This document shows positions 1-9,642 of a stretch of DNA of 64,000 bases, one piece after another. The notes beneath the pieces are model-generated. The model saw only the letters and a program-made list of their open reading frames with translations. It ran no database searches and was not told where the DNA came from. Source of the DNA: Chryseobacterium daecheongense (GTDB lineage: Bacteria > Bacteroidota > Bacteroidia > Flavobacteriales > Weeksellaceae); assembly GCF_003729955.1 (NCBI RefSeq), contig NZ_RJTX01000001.1, positions 124,001-188,000 of the forward strand, read 5' to 3'. Position 1 is the first letter of the stretch, and the number at the start of each line of letters is the position of its first letter. The position numbers were made by a program, and so were the translations under genes.

Positions 1-572
1 GCTCCGGTTGAATTGACATCAATACGCAACATTTTTCCTAACAAAGAATTCTTGTTTTGAGCATTATTGTTAGGGTCACCGCCACTTCCGCCATCGCCGG
101 TAATGATCCATAAATTGCCGTCGGGAGCAAAATGAATGCTTCCTCCATTATGATTGGTAAACGGTTTTGGAATGTTCAATAAAATTTTTTCAGAGTTTGG
201 ATCAGCCACATTGGGATCAGTGGCACTCACAGAATATCGGGCTACGATAATATTTCCTGCGGTATTGTTATAATACACAAAAAAATAGCCATTAGTAGCA
301 TATTGGGGATGGAATGCCAATCCTAAAAGGCCTCTTTCACCTCCATACACTATTTTAGTGCTTATATTCAGGAAATTAGTAGGATTAATGGCTCCGTTAG
401 GCTGGATAATTTTGATGATTCCATCCTGCTGTACAACAAACAACCGGCTATCGTTGGCGTTTGTAATTTCTACGGGACTGGTAAGTCCGCTCGCAAAATC
501 TTCCAAAATAATGCTTTGAGAATTAAGGATTAAGGAAGAAAAAATACATGCAGTAAAAAGTAGTTTTTTCAT
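1..572 (-). CDS. Glucose/sorbosone dehydrogenase-type beta-propeller protein (N-terminal part)
   Basis: Open frame on the minus strand from an ATG at 572-570 that runs off the window start, so only about 190 N-terminal residues are visible. It opens with a signal peptide (MKKLLFTACIFSSLILNSQ), so the product is exported. The mature part has the blades expected of the PQQ-dependent sugar dehydrogenase (GSDH) fold: LFVVQQDG, GLLGLAFHPQY, a GYFFVYY strand and the glycine-rich loop GDGGSGGDPNNNAQN followed by GKMLRIDV. Family members oxidise aldose sugars or related substrates in the periplasm; the substrate here cannot be told. Many flavobacterial homologues end in a type IX secretion sorting domain, but the C-terminus lies outside the window. 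The assignment to the fold is solid; the enzymatic role is inferred. Confidence 0.8.
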   Translation of the reverse strand, partial: MKKLLFTACIFSSLILNSQSIILEDFASGLTSPVEITNANDSRLFVVQQDGIIKIIQPNGAINPTNFLNISTKIVYGGERGLLGLAFHPQYATNGYFFVYYNNTAGNIIVARYSVSATDPNVADPNSEKILLNIPKPFTNHNGGSIHFAPDGNLWIITGDGGSGGDPNNNAQNKNSLLGKMLRIDVNSTG

Positions 573-751
573 AATATTGTGATAATTAGGGTGTTGTTTA
601 ATCAATGAAAATTTCATACCAACCTTAGTTTGAAAAAATCATAAAAATATATCATGAAAATTGAAGAATATGGAATATGGCAAAGAAAACCGATATACCT
701 GAAAATAAACGATTTCTGATGTTAAAAATTCATAAAATAGAAAGAAATGAT

Positions 752-759
752 TATATTTG
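752..759 (+). promoter_or_regulatory. Predicted -7 element for secDF
   Basis: TATATTTG matches the Bacteroidota -7 consensus TAnnTTTG and lies 29 bases before the secDF ATG. No clear TTTG -33 element is visible at the usual distance, so this is a motif-based guess. Confidence 0.5.
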
Positions 760-788
760 CCGACTTAATTTAACGTAGTTATAACAAA

Positions 789-3701
789 ATGCAAGGAAAA
801 GGACTTATTACAATTGTTGCTATTGTATTAGGGTTAATTTGCTTAAATGAGCTATTACCGACCTGGTACGCCAGCAAAATTGAAAAGCAGGCGACTGCTG
901 TAGCAGGAGACAATCCGGAGAAGTATCAGAAAGAGATTGCAAGACTTTCTAAGGATACTCTGAACCTGGGGTTCACAAAACTTTATTACACCAAAGCGAA
1001 GGACAAGGAAATGAAACTTGGTCTTGACCTTAAAGGAGGGATCAACGTTCTTTTGGAGATCAACCAGAGAGATTTGGTGAATGATTTAACCAATTATTCT
1101 ACCAATCCGGTTCTTATTGAAGCTTTAAACAAAACTGATGAAGCTCAGAAGAACTCTACAAGATCTTACATTGATAATTTCTTCGATCAGTTCGATGCTG
1201 TAAACAAAGCAAAAGGAACCAATCTAAAACTTGCAGATCCGGAAATTTTCGGAAATACCAACCTTACGGAGATCAAATATAACACTACTGACGAGCAGGT
1301 AAAAAGCATCGTTAAAAGAAGAATCGATCTTTCTGTAGGAACTGCTTTTGAAGTAATCAGAACCAGAATCGATAAGCTGGGAGCTATCCAGCCGAATGTT
1401 CAGAGAGTTCCGGGAACCGCAAGAATTTCTGTGGAAATGCCTGGGATGAAGGACATCGATAAGGTGAAGAAAATGCTTCAGACTTCTGCTAAGCTTCAGT
1501 TCTGGGAAGTACAACAAATCCCTGAAATCGCCCCTTATTTCCAGACTTTAACTACTATGGTAGCGGTAAAAGGAGATTCAATGGGAGTTGCAAAAAATGT
1601 AAACTTCATGAACCTTATGCAAGGTGGAAAATCTGCTAATCCAAGTTCTGTAGGAAGCGTAAAATTATCTGACACAGCTGTTGTTAATAAAATTTTGAAC
1701 AGTAAAGTGGCGCAGTCTCTACGTCCTGCAAACATTAAATATACCCAATTCATGTGGGGATACAAGCCGGAAGCATCAGATCCTGAAAGCTTAGTATTAT
1801 ATGCCGTAAGAGGAAACGTTAACCAAAAAGCTCCGGTAGACGGTGCCGTTGAAACTGCTAACATCAGCTATGATGAATTAGGTAGAGTAGTAGTAGACAT
1901 GCAAATGGATTCTAAAGGAGCCAAAGAATGGAAAACACTAACAGAGAAAAACGTTGGTAAGCCTGTAGCGGTAACGCTTGATAATAGAGTGTATACTGCT
2001 CCGAATGTAGTAAACGCTATTCCTAACGGTAGAACTCAGATCTCAGGAAACTTCTCTCAGGATGAAGCTAAGGAATTAGTTGACGTTCTTGGAGCGGGTA
2101 AACTTCCTGCAGGTGCTAAAGTGGTTCAGGCTACTCAGGTAGGTCCGTCTTTAGGACAGGAATCTATTAATGCAGGTTTCATGTCATTCGTTATTGCATT
2201 CCTGATCATTATCGTATACATCATTTTCTATTACGGTGGTGCGGGAGTTTATGCGGTAATCGCCATGATCATCAACTTATTCTATATTTTCGGTATCATG
2301 GATTCAGGGGATTTCACCCTTACACTTCCAGGTATCGCAGGTATCGTTCTTACTATGGCGGTTGCGGTAGATACGAACGTTATCATTTATGAAAGAACCA
2401 AAGAAGAATTATTTGCAGGTAAAGGAATCTTAGAAGCATATAAAGATGGTTTCAAACATGCTTTAAATGCGATTATTGATGGTCACTCCACTACTTTCCT
2501 TACGGCAGTAGTATTGTTCTTCTTCGGAACAGGGCCTATCAAAGGTTTCGCATTGACATTGATGATCGGTATCGCGATGACTTTATTTACATCAGTATTG
2601 CTTTCAAGAGTAATGATCTTCAGCAGACTGAATAAAGGAAAAGGTCTTTCTGTTTGGACTGCTCCAACAAAGAACTTATTCAGAAATACTTGGATCGATT
2701 TCATTGGAAAAAGAAAATATGCTTATATTATTTCTGCTATTTTAACAGCAATCTGTATCGGATCTATTTTCACTCACGGATTTAAATATGGTATCGACTT
2801 CACAGGAGGTAGAAACTATGTGGTAAGATTCGATAAAGAAGTAAATGCTAATGATGTTGAAGAAAACTTAGTGAAATTATTTAAAACTGAAGATGGTAAA
2901 AACTCATCTGTAGAAGCTAAGACTTTCGGAAATAATAAGCAATTAAAGATTTCAACCGATTACCTTATCGAAGATGAATCTTTAAAAGCTGACCAGACTA
3001 TTGAGCAGAAATTATACGAAGGATTAAAATCAAACTTACCGGCAGGAATTACATTGAAAGATTTCAAAGCGGCTGATAAAGACCACGCAGGAATTATTTC
3101 TTCTGAAAAAGTAGGTCCTACTGTTGCAGATGATATTAAAACTCACGGTGTTTTTGCTGTAGTAGGTGCTTTAGGAATTATCTTCATCTATATCTTGGTA
3201 AGATTTAGAAAATGGCAGTTCTCTCTTGGTGCGGTTGCAGCTTTATTCCACGATGCGGTTATTGTTTTAGGGGCGTATTCATTGCTTCACAAATATATGC
3301 CGTTCAATATGGAGATCAACCAGGATTTCATTGCTGCGATCCTTACCGTATTAGGATACTCAATCAACGATACGGTGATTATCTTCGACAGAATCCGAGA
3401 GTATTTGAGAGAGAAGAAATCTATTACACTAGCCGGATTATTTGATGATTCAATCTCAAGTACATTGGGTAGAACATTCAACACGTCATTCACTACGATC
3501 CTTGTAATTTTGGCGATCTTCATTTTCGGTGGAGATAACCTGAGAGGATTTATGTTTGCGATGTTGATCGGTATCGGATTCGGTACTTATTCATCCATCT
3601 TTATCGCTTCGGCAATTGCTTATGACTTCCTTAAGAAAGGCAAAGAAGAGGAAGTGCATGGTAAGTCTACCAGCAATAAAGAAGTCCTTGCTTCAAAATA
3701 A
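789..3701 (+). CDS. secDF: Protein translocase subunit SecDF (fused SecD-SecF)
   Basis: A 970-residue fusion of SecD and SecF, the proton-driven membrane partner of SecYEG that helps pull preproteins across the inner membrane. After the first transmembrane helix the SecD motif LGLDLKGG sits at residues 77-84. The periplasmic P1 region follows, with its head subdomain at about 365-430 (TLTEKNVGKPVAV), then a SecD-type block of membrane helices to about 620. The SecF half begins near 645 with the KYGIDFTGG motif at about 667, the smaller P4 periplasmic domain, and the last helix cluster. The fused architecture is normal for Bacteroidota. The gene is monocistronic, with its own promoter motif and a strong terminator. 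A separate small protein at 33871-34389 resembles the P1 head of this protein. Confidence 0.97.
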   Translation: MQGKGLITIVAIVLGLICLNELLPTWYASKIEKQATAVAGDNPEKYQKEIARLSKDTLNLGFTKLYYTKAKDKEMKLGLDLKGGINVLLEINQRDLVNDLTNYSTNPVLIEALNKTDEAQKNSTRSYIDNFFDQFDAVNKAKGTNLKLADPEIFGNTNLTEIKYNTTDEQVKSIVKRRIDLSVGTAFEVIRTRIDKLGAIQPNVQRVPGTARISVEMPGMKDIDKVKKMLQTSAKLQFWEVQQIPEIAPYFQTLTTMVAVKGDSMGVAKNVNFMNLMQGGKSANPSSVGSVKLSDTAVVNKILNSKVAQSLRPANIKYTQFMWGYKPEASDPESLVLYAVRGNVNQKAPVDGAVETANISYDELGRVVVDMQMDSKGAKEWKTLTEKNVGKPVAVTLDNRVYTAPNVVNAIPNGRTQISGNFSQDEAKELVDVLGAGKLPAGAKVVQATQVGPSLGQESINAGFMSFVIAFLIIIVYIIFYYGGAGVYAVIAMIINLFYIFGIMDSGDFTLTLPGIAGIVLTMAVAVDTNVIIYERTKEELFAGKGILEAYKDGFKHALNAIIDGHSTTFLTAVVLFFFGTGPIKGFALTLMIGIAMTLFTSVLLSRVMIFSRLNKGKGLSVWTAPTKNLFRNTWIDFIGKRKYAYIISAILTAICIGSIFTHGFKYGIDFTGGRNYVVRFDKEVNANDVEENLVKLFKTEDGKNSSVEAKTFGNNKQLKISTDYLIEDESLKADQTIEQKLYEGLKSNLPAGITLKDFKAADKDHAGIISSEKVGPTVADDIKTHGVFAVVGALGIIFIYILVRFRKWQFSLGAVAALFHDAVIVLGAYSLLHKYMPFNMEINQDFIAAILTVLGYSINDTVIIFDRIREYLREKKSITLAGLFDDSISSTLGRTFNTSFTTILVILAIFIFGGDNLRGFMFAMLIGIGFGTYSSIFIASAIAYDFLKKGKEEEVHGKSTSNKEVLASK

Positions 3702-3720
3702 GAATCAACTACAATAAGTA

Positions 3721-3751
3721 AAAGCCTTTCATTTTTTGAAAGGCTTTTTTT
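3721..3751 (+). terminator. Intrinsic terminator of secDF
   Basis: Perfect 11-bp stem AAAGCCTTTCA / TGAAAGGCTTT with a five-T loop, running directly into a T tract, 19 bases after the secDF stop codon. Confidence 0.9.
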
Positions 3752-3810
3752 ATGAGTATTATAAATTTTTAATGTTACATTATTTAGAACAATTATTTTT
3801 TAGATTTCAT

Positions 3811-3818
3811 TAATTTTG
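3811..3818 (+). promoter_or_regulatory. Predicted -7 element abutting the MFS gene start
   Basis: TAATTTTG fits TAnnTTTG. Only seven bases separate it from the ATG at 3826, so the predicted transcript begins at or a few bases before the start codon, implying a leaderless or nearly leaderless mRNA. Confidence 0.5.
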
Positions 3819-3825
3819 CACGACT

Positions 3826-5061
3826 ATGGAAAATTCAAAGAAAAAAGCGGCCATTGGCTTTATATTTATCACTTTATTGATTGATATTACCGGATGGGGA
3901 ATTATCATTCCCGTTGTTCCTAAATTGATCGAAGAATTGATTCACAGTGATATCAGTGAAGCTGCAAAATATGGAGGCTGGCTTGGATTTGCCTATGCTT
4001 TTACCCAGTTTGTATTTTCTCCTGTAGTGGGAAATTTAAGTGATAAATACGGAAGAAGACCCATTATTCTGATCTCTTTGTTCGGATTTGCTGTTGACTA
4101 TATTTTTCTTGCCCTTTCTCCAACCATCTGGTGGCTTTTTGCCGGAAGAATCATCGCCGGAGTTACAGGAGCCAGCATTACAACGGCAAGCGCATATATT
4201 GCCGATATTTCAACAGATGAAGACAGAGCCAAAAACTTTGGATTGATCGGAGCGGCCTTCGGTTTAGGATTCATTATCGGGCCTGTTTTGGGAGGGCTTT
4301 TAGGACATTATGGTTCCAGAGTCCCTTTTTATGCGGCAGCAGGTTTGTGTTTGTTGAATTTCCTATATGGATATTTCATACTTCCGGAAAGTTTGGATAA
4401 AGATAAAAGAAGGGAATTCGACTGGAAGCGTGCGAATCCGGTGGGCTCTTTCAAATTCTTGGGAAAGCACCCGGAGATTTCAGGACTTATCGTTGCTCTT
4501 ATCTTAATTTATATTGCAGGACATGCGGTACAAAGTAACTGGAGTTTCTTCACCATGTATAAATTCAATTGGGATGAGAAAATGGTCGGAATTTCCCTTG
4601 GTGTCGTTGGTTTATTGGTTGGTGTTGTACAAGGAGGATTGATACGATGGACCACTCCGAGACTGGGAGAACAGAAAAGTATTTATTACGGGCTGGCTCT
4701 ATATGCGGTCGGAATGTTACTGTTTGCTTTTGCTACTAAGGGCTGGATGATGTTTGCTTTCCTCATTCCATATTGCTTGGGTGGAATTTGCGGACCTGCG
4801 CTTCAGTCCGTTATCACGAAGAGTGTTCCTTCCAATGAACAGGGAGAATTGCAGGGAGCTTTAACGAGTTTAATGAGTGCTACCTCCATCATCGGACCTC
4901 CAATGATGACGAACCTGTTTTACTATTTCACACATGATGAGGCTCCGTTTAAGTTTTCCGGAGCACCGTTCTTCTTAGCTTTCATTTTAATGGCCATAAG
5001 TGTAATTGTCACTTATATTAATTTTAAGAAGAAAGGAGTTAAAAAAGACATTATAGAATAA
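3826..5061 (+). CDS. MFS transporter of the TCR/Tet type
   Basis: A 411-residue, twelve-helix major facilitator. The N-terminal half carries the classic motif between helices 2 and 3 ([11 protein letters not shown]), and helix 1 has [13 protein letters not shown], which resembles the TetA/DHA1 drug:H+ antiporter pattern. Bacteroidota genomes carry many such proteins annotated as TCR/Tet family carriers; most are not proven tetracycline pumps, so I infer only proton-linked export or import of an unknown small molecule at the inner membrane. It stands alone between the secDF terminator and a perfect palindromic terminator. No regulator gene of the TetR type is adjacent, which argues against an acquired resistance unit. 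Confidence 0.85.
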   Translation: MENSKKKAAIGFIFITLLIDITGWGIIIPVVPKLIEELIHSDISEAAKYGGWLGFAYAFTQFVFSPVVGNLSDKYGRRPIILISLFGFAVDYIFLALSPTIWWLFAGRIIAGVTGASITTASAYIADISTDEDRAKNFGLIGAAFGLGFIIGPVLGGLLGHYGSRVPFYAAAGLCLLNFLYGYFILPESLDKDKRREFDWKRANPVGSFKFLGKHPEISGLIVALILIYIAGHAVQSNWSFFTMYKFNWDEKMVGISLGVVGLLVGVVQGGLIRWTTPRLGEQKSIYYGLALYAVGMLLFAFATKGWMMFAFLIPYCLGGICGPALQSVITKSVPSNEQGELQGALTSLMSATSIIGPPMMTNLFYYFTHDEAPFKFSGAPFFLAFILMAISVIVTYINFKKKGVKKDIIE

Positions 5062-5066
5062 CAATA

Positions 5067-5098
5067 AACCGGGGAAGCAATGCATTGCTTCCCCGGTT
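5067..5098. terminator. Bidirectional terminator between convergent genes
   Basis: A 32-base perfect palindrome: 14-bp stem AACCGGGGAAGCAA with TGCA at the centre, placed between the convergent MFS and lipoprotein genes. T tracts are weak on both sides, so efficiency is uncertain. Confidence 0.75.
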
Positions 5099-5123
5099 CT
5101 TAATATAATATTGGAAAGAATGT

Positions 5124-6065
5124 TTATGGGTAAAGAGTCTTGGTTCCGTTATGTACAATATTGCTTCCCAATCCTGAAAAAGACACGGTAAAATTGGTTG
5201 AATTGAAGCTTAAAGAACCAGTTGGTGTGCAAAGTCCTAAGGCAAAAGCACATTTTCCGTAAGTCCCGGAATTTTTAGTGATTTTACTTTCACTTTTTGC
5301 TTTTCCTAAGCTGATATTGGCCCAATCCTCTACATCTGTATTGGAAACTGTAGAACCACTATAATAAATAGTGATTTTGTAGCCCATTTCACCTCTTTTG
5401 GTACCCCAGATCCAATCTGCAGTCCACCATTGCTTGTACCATTTGGATAATACTTTTGCTTGGGTATTATCAGAAACTTCAGTAGTTCCTCTGGCGTCCA
5501 TCATCACCAATCCTCCAAGTACATTATCCCAGATGATTCCTGAATCGTTATAGAAACATAGCGAAGTAAAACTTTCACCTTTATTGTTCCATGAGATTTC
5601 AAGAACGTTTACGTTTGTTTTGATTTCCTTCTGTGCAATTTCTTTTAGGCCTTCCTGAGCAGTAGACAATTCTTGAGAAGAAAGATTTCCAAGTTTATTT
5701 ACTTGTACAGTTTCAGGGGTCAGAATATTACCGGTAGAAATAAAGCTTTCCCGATCTGTAATTAAACTTTGAGCGATAGAAACACTTTTTTCTGTTGAAA
5801 GTGTACCTAAAGCTGTAACTCCTGTGATTTGAAGGGCATCTTTTACATACTTTTCAAGATTCTTTTTAGATTCATCAAGCTGTATCTGTACATTTTCCGG
5901 CAATGCCTGAACGGAAGCAGGTACAATTTCTTTTTTTAAATCTGCAACGGAAACTTTCTGAGCTGTTGTTTCCTGTATGACCTCATTGTTTTCATTTTGA
6001 CAACTGTTTAGCATTACTACCGAAACTACGGTCAATAGCTTAAAAAAGGTTACTAAGTTTTTCAT
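5124..6065 (-). CDS. Secreted lipoprotein of unknown function
   Basis: A 313-residue protein with a lipoprotein signal ending in the lipobox LNSC (cysteine near residue 22), so it should be lipid-anchored in the cell envelope. The first half is helical and charged. The second half, from about residue 155, is rich in Trp, Gly and Ser (KWYKQWWTADWIWGTKRGE) and resembles a beta-rich extracellular domain, but I do not recognise a family. It is a single gene on the minus strand with a possible -7 element (CAAATATA on the plus strand at 6108-6115) about 40 bases upstream. Function unknown; being a real gene is well supported by the signal sequence and by the terminator after it. Confidence 0.8.
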   Translation of the reverse strand: MKNLVTFFKLLTVVSVVMLNSCQNENNEVIQETTAQKVSVADLKKEIVPASVQALPENVQIQLDESKKNLEKYVKDALQITGVTALGTLSTEKSVSIAQSLITDRESFISTGNILTPETVQVNKLGNLSSQELSTAQEGLKEIAQKEIKTNVNVLEISWNNKGESFTSLCFYNDSGIIWDNVLGGLVMMDARGTTEVSDNTQAKVLSKWYKQWWTADWIWGTKRGEMGYKITIYYSGSTVSNTDVEDWANISLGKAKSESKITKNSGTYGKCAFALGLCTPTGSLSFNSTNFTVSFSGLGSNIVHNGTKTLYP

Positions 6066-6281
6066 AAATATTAATTTTTGATTGGTGTATTAAAAATACA
6101 AAAAAATCAAATATAATTCTCTTGCTGTAGAATTAATTATTGATGAATTTTAGGTATATTTTGTATTAAGTCAGTTCATAAAGACAGGGTAGGGCTAATC
6201 ATATGTATTGATAAATCTTAAAATTTGTTTAAAATTGAAATATCATATTGAACAACTGTATTATATATGTATAATCTTTCG

Positions 6282-6289
6282 TAATTTTG
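6282..6289 (+). promoter_or_regulatory. Predicted -7 element abutting tatA
   Basis: TAATTTTG matches TAnnTTTG and ends only four bases before the tatA ATG at 6294, again suggesting a leaderless transcript. No -33 element at standard spacing. Confidence 0.5.
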
Positions 6290-6293
6290 TGGA

Positions 6294-6623
6294 ATGGAAT
6301 TAAGCTTTGGAGAAATGGCATTGATCGCGGTGGCGATCGTTGTATTATTCGGACCGGATAAACTTCCCCAGATTGCACGTGACTTAGGAGCAGGTGTAAG
6401 AAAAATGCGTGGCGCTGTGGAAGATATCAAAACGGAGATCATGAAGGAAACAGATAATCCTGTTTCTGAGATCAAACGTGAAATAGAAAAGGTGAAAGAT
6501 GCCGCAAAAGATTTTAATCCTATGAAAGATATTGAAAAGGATATTCTTACCGAGCCGTCTTCCGAACCTGCAAAACCGAAGCCTTCTGAAGATGAAACTT
6601 ATGAAGGACCTGTAAGCAGATAA
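6294..6623 (+). CDS. tatA: Twin-arginine translocase subunit TatA/TatE family
   Basis: A 109-residue protein with the TatA layout: a short N-terminal membrane helix (residues about 5-20, IAVAIVVLFGPDKLP), the FGPDKLPQ hinge and an amphipathic helix (ARDLGAGVRKMRG), then a charged, Pro/Lys-rich cytoplasmic tail. TatA oligomers form the pore through which folded proteins with twin-arginine signals cross the inner membrane. TatC is not in this window. The downstream PAP2 gene starts three bases after the tatA stop, so the two are probably cotranscribed together with the TPR gene. TatB cannot be excluded from sequence alone, but Bacteroidota generally use TatA-like proteins. Confidence 0.9.
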   Translation: MELSFGEMALIAVAIVVLFGPDKLPQIARDLGAGVRKMRGAVEDIKTEIMKETDNPVSEIKREIEKVKDAAKDFNPMKDIEKDILTEPSSEPAKPKPSEDETYEGPVSR

Positions 6624-6626
6624 TTC

Positions 6627-7193
6627 ATGGAAGAAATCATTCAGGAGGATAAAAAGATTTTTTTATATCTTAATAATTTAGGAGATACCTCTTTTGATCA
6701 GTTTTGGCTGCTGATCTCAAGCACCTGGCTATGGATTCCTTTATACATTATATTTCTTTATTTTCTATACAAGAATTATCAATTAAGATCACTTATTTAT
6801 ATTCTTTTGTTCGTTGCTATCGGAGTTACCATTTCAGATCAGCTTGCGGGAATATTCAAATATGGAGTGGCGAGATTAAGACCTTGTCATGATCCGGAAT
6901 TAGAACACCATATGCGGATTGTAAAATGCGGCGGATCTTTTGGATTTTATTCAGCGCATGCATCCAATACCTTTTTTTTAGCCACTTATTTAAGTATTTT
7001 GCTTAAAAATAAACTTAATTGGTTTCCTTATGTTATATTTGTATGGGCCGTAGTGGTTGCCTATAGCCGTATATATTTAGGAGTGCATTTCCCGATAGAT
7101 ATTTTGATGGGGGCGTTTGTTGGATTTTTATTGGGAGGGCTGTTTGCCACACTTGCCAAAAAAGTCATCAATAAACAAAAGATAACCTCATGA
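6627..7193 (+). CDS. PAP2-family membrane phosphatase
   Basis: A 188-residue membrane protein with the three phosphatase signatures of the PAP2 superfamily: K78-x6-R85-P86, S109-A-H111 and S147-R148-x5-H154-x3-D158. These residues bind phosphate and form the catalytic His pair. Family members dephosphorylate lipids such as undecaprenyl pyrophosphate, phosphatidic acid or lipid A; the substrate here is not determined, though undecaprenyl-PP recycling is common for small bacterial members. It sits between tatA (3-base gap) and the TPR gene, whose ATG overlaps its stop codon (ATGA), so translation is likely coupled. Confidence 0.92.
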   Translation: MEEIIQEDKKIFLYLNNLGDTSFDQFWLLISSTWLWIPLYIIFLYFLYKNYQLRSLIYILLFVAIGVTISDQLAGIFKYGVARLRPCHDPELEHHMRIVKCGGSFGFYSAHASNTFFLATYLSILLKNKLNWFPYVIFVWAVVVAYSRIYLGVHFPIDILMGAFVGFLLGGLFATLAKKVINKQKITS

Positions 7194-8002
7194 AAAAACA
7201 TTTATTACTTGTATCACTTGCTTTTACCTCATTGCATTTTTATGCACAGACTGCAAAAACCGCTGAAGAGTGTTTCAAAAAGGCAGATTACAAATGTGCT
7301 GAAGAGCAGTATACCAAATTAGCAGATAAAGAGCAGATTCAAAAGTTTCAATCCGAATATTACAACAATTTAGGCACCTCTCAATGGAGATTGGGAAAGA
7401 CAGCATTAGCTTTTAAGTCTTACGAATCAGCATTAAAGTCAAATCCTATGTCAGCTTCTGTATATGCCAATTTAGCGTCTCTACACAGTCAAAGAGGAAG
7501 CAAAGCAAAGGCATTGGAATATATTGATAAAGGATTGCAGATAGAGCCTGAAAATGTGGACATGTATTTAACCCGCGCTAAAATTTATGATAGCCAGGGT
7601 AAAAAAGATTTGGCAGCCAAAGAATTTAATCAGATTTTAAGTTTTGCACCGGAAAATTTATTTGCAAGGACCGGGTTGGCAAATCTTAAAAAGAACAGTG
7701 GAGATCTGGAGGGAGCGTTAAAAGATTACAACCAATTGATTTCCGAAAAACCGGAATCTTTATTATACAATGGAAGAGCAGACCTTTATCTGAAAATGAA
7801 GAAACCTAAAGAAGCTCTTGCAGATATTAATAAAGCGATTTCCATTGATGCTAAATTTTCACAATCTTATGTGACCAAAGCCATGATCTTATTTGATACT
7901 CAAAAGCCAAAAGAAGCTTGTTCCAGTTTGGATAAAGCAGTAAGTTTGGGTTATGAAAAAGCTTTGTTGGCGGAATATTATACCAAATGCCCTGCGAAAT
8001 AA
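7190..8002 (+). CDS. Exported tetratricopeptide-repeat protein
   Basis: A 270-residue protein with a signal peptide ending near HFYAQ (residue about 20) and roughly six consecutive TPR helix pairs, for example YYNNLGTSQWRLGKTALAF and VYANLASLHSQRGSKAKAL. TPR arrays bind partner proteins, so it probably scaffolds something in the periplasm or at the outer membrane. The start codon overlaps the PAP2 stop, and a strong terminator follows, so it is the last gene of the tatA-PAP2-TPR unit. No catalytic domain is visible. Confidence 0.85.
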   Translation: MKKHLLLVSLAFTSLHFYAQTAKTAEECFKKADYKCAEEQYTKLADKEQIQKFQSEYYNNLGTSQWRLGKTALAFKSYESALKSNPMSASVYANLASLHSQRGSKAKALEYIDKGLQIEPENVDMYLTRAKIYDSQGKKDLAAKEFNQILSFAPENLFARTGLANLKKNSGDLEGALKDYNQLISEKPESLLYNGRADLYLKMKKPKEALADINKAISIDAKFSQSYVTKAMILFDTQKPKEACSSLDKAVSLGYEKALLAEYYTKCPAK

Positions 8003-8028
8003 TAATCAAGTTTATAAAAATAGTAATA

Positions 8029-8067
8029 AAAGACTCGGCTCGACATGAAATGTCGAGCCGAGTCTTT
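8029..8067. terminator. Bidirectional terminator between TPR gene and rlmH
   Basis: A 17-bp perfect stem (AAAGACTCGGCTCGACA and its complement) with a five-base loop, lying between two convergent genes. Confidence 0.9.
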
Positions 8068-8077
8068 ATATTAAGGA

Positions 8078-8551
8078 TTAATCGTTATGATAAGGTTTAC
8101 CTTGTAAAATCTGGTCTGCACGATAAATCTGTTCTACAATAAAGAGTCTTATCATTTGATGGGTAAACGTCATTTTGGATAATGACATCTTTTCATTGGC
8201 CCTGCTGTAGATCTCTTCGGAAAATCCATATGCCCCGCCTATTAAAAGATGAATCTTTTTTACAGAAGAGTTCATCCATGTATCTATTTTCTGTGAGAAT
8301 TCCCTGCTGGTGAATTGTTTTCCTTTCTCATCCAGAATCACAACAAGGTCATTCTTATCAATGTGATTCAAAAATAATCGGGCTTCTTCCTTCTTAAGAA
8401 GATCAGGAGAAAGATTCTTTGCATTTTTAACATCCGGAATTTCGATGATCTCAAAATTCCAGTGCTTGGGCAAACGATTGAGGTAATAATTAATCAAAGA
8501 AGTAATCTCCTTATCATCTGTTTTACCGATACAAAGTAAACTGATTCGCAT
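8078..8551 (-). CDS. rlmH: 23S rRNA pseudouridine-1915 N3-methyltransferase
   Basis: A 157-residue SPOUT-fold protein of the standard RlmH length. It shows the SAM-binding trefoil-knot region LLIGGAYGFSEEIYSRA and the C-terminal signature LSKMTFTHQMIRLFIVEQ followed by YRADQILQGKPYHND. RlmH methylates pseudouridine 1915 in helix 69 of 23S rRNA on assembled 70S ribosomes, using SAM. It lies alone on the minus strand, convergent with the TPR gene. Identification is firm from the conserved C-terminus. Confidence 0.97.
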   Translation of the reverse strand: MRISLLCIGKTDDKEITSLINYYLNRLPKHWNFEIIEIPDVKNAKNLSPDLLKKEEARLFLNHIDKNDLVVILDEKGKQFTSREFSQKIDTWMNSSVKKIHLLIGGAYGFSEEIYSRANEKMSLSKMTFTHQMIRLFIVEQIYRADQILQGKPYHND

Positions 8552-8640
8552 TTGTTTTCAATAAAAGAGCTCAAAGATATTCATAAATTAGATTTTTTTC
8601 ATATTTTCATCCTGTTTTTTTAACTCCTATAGATCAATAG

Positions 8641-9642
8641 ATGGGTATAAAAGTTCCTAAATTTATCTTGAAAATTCAAGATTTCTTTGATGATATACAT
8701 ATTCCTGTGTTGGGGATATCGCTTTGGCAGATGTTCCAGATCTATATTTCGGGGATCTTTAAAGGGCAGATCGGCAGGAAAGCTGCGGCTATTTCCTGGA
8801 GCTTTACCATCAGTTTGTTTCCATTTTTACTCTTCCTGTTATCTGTTTTGCCGTATATGCCGCATTACGATAAGCTGCAGTTTTACATCTTTGAAGTATT
8901 AATACATAATGTTTTTCCATCGAATATGGAAACCGATGTCCGCGATTATATTGAGAAAAGTATTGTTCCCAATATGAAGGGAATCAGTAATCTGACGATC
9001 ATTTTGGCGTTAGTGTTCGCTACCAACGGAACATTCTCACTTATCAATGGCTTTAATGAAAATACGGATGAAAAACTGAGCGATGTCAAAGAATTCATTC
9101 TTTCCTTTTTCATTACCATAGGATTTATCAGTATTGTATTTCTGGCACTTTTCGGAGTGTATTACGTGGAAGTTGTAATGAAGCTCTTTACTCCGGCATA
9201 TGATATTTCATGGTTAGTAAATAACTTATCCAAAATCATCGGATTTGTTTCTTTTCCTGTATTTTATTTTATCTTACTGGCTTTATTTTATTGGTTGGGA
9301 ACAGTAAGGATTACGAGATTCCGACAAGCTGTACCGGGAGCTATTCTAACCACCGTTTTGTTTGTACTTACAACCTATATTTTTGCCATTTATGTGAAAG
9401 ATATCGCAAGATACAACGTCCTTTACGGATCTATCGGAAGTATGATCCTACTGATGGTTTGGGTAAATGTAAACGTATATTTATTACTATTCGGAAGTGA
9501 GCTTAATATGGCTATAAGAAAGTTGAGAATAGAAAAGCTGCTTTCTGACGAGCTTAAAAAAGAAGCTTCCCATTTTCATGCAGAAGTTAAGGAGCCGGAT
9601 TTGAATGTTGATGATGAACATAATAGAAAACTTGAACAATGA
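8641..9642 (+). CDS. YihY/virulence factor BrkB family membrane protein
   Basis: A 333-residue inner-membrane protein with about six helices. It carries the family features: an early GRKAAAISWSFTISLFPFLLFLL stretch (broken here into AAAISWSFTISLFPF), a central region ending in RARITRFRQAVPGA-like sequence (TVRITRFRQAVPGAILTT), and YGSIGSMILLMVWVNVN near residue 265. The family was once misnamed ribonuclease BN; the true function is unknown. The C-terminal tail is acidic and cytoplasmic. The following lipoprotein gene starts inside its last codon and stop (ATGA), so the pair is translationally coupled. Confidence 0.9.
   Translation: MGIKVPKFILKIQDFFDDIHIPVLGISLWQMFQIYISGIFKGQIGRKAAAISWSFTISLFPFLLFLLSVLPYMPHYDKLQFYIFEVLIHNVFPSNMETDVRDYIEKSIVPNMKGISNLTIILALVFATNGTFSLINGFNENTDEKLSDVKEFILSFFITIGFISIVFLALFGVYYVEVVMKLFTPAYDISWLVNNLSKIIGFVSFPVFYFILLALFYWLGTVRITRFRQAVPGAILTTVLFVLTTYIFAIYVKDIARYNVLYGSIGSMILLMVWVNVNVYLLLFGSELNMAIRKLRIEKLLSDELKKEASHFHAEVKEPDLNVDDEHNRKLEQ

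Noticed and set aside
3826..5061. Acquired tetracycline-resistance pump
   Set aside because: Similarity is only to the broad TCR/Tet carrier group. There is no TetR neighbour, mobile flank or unusual composition.
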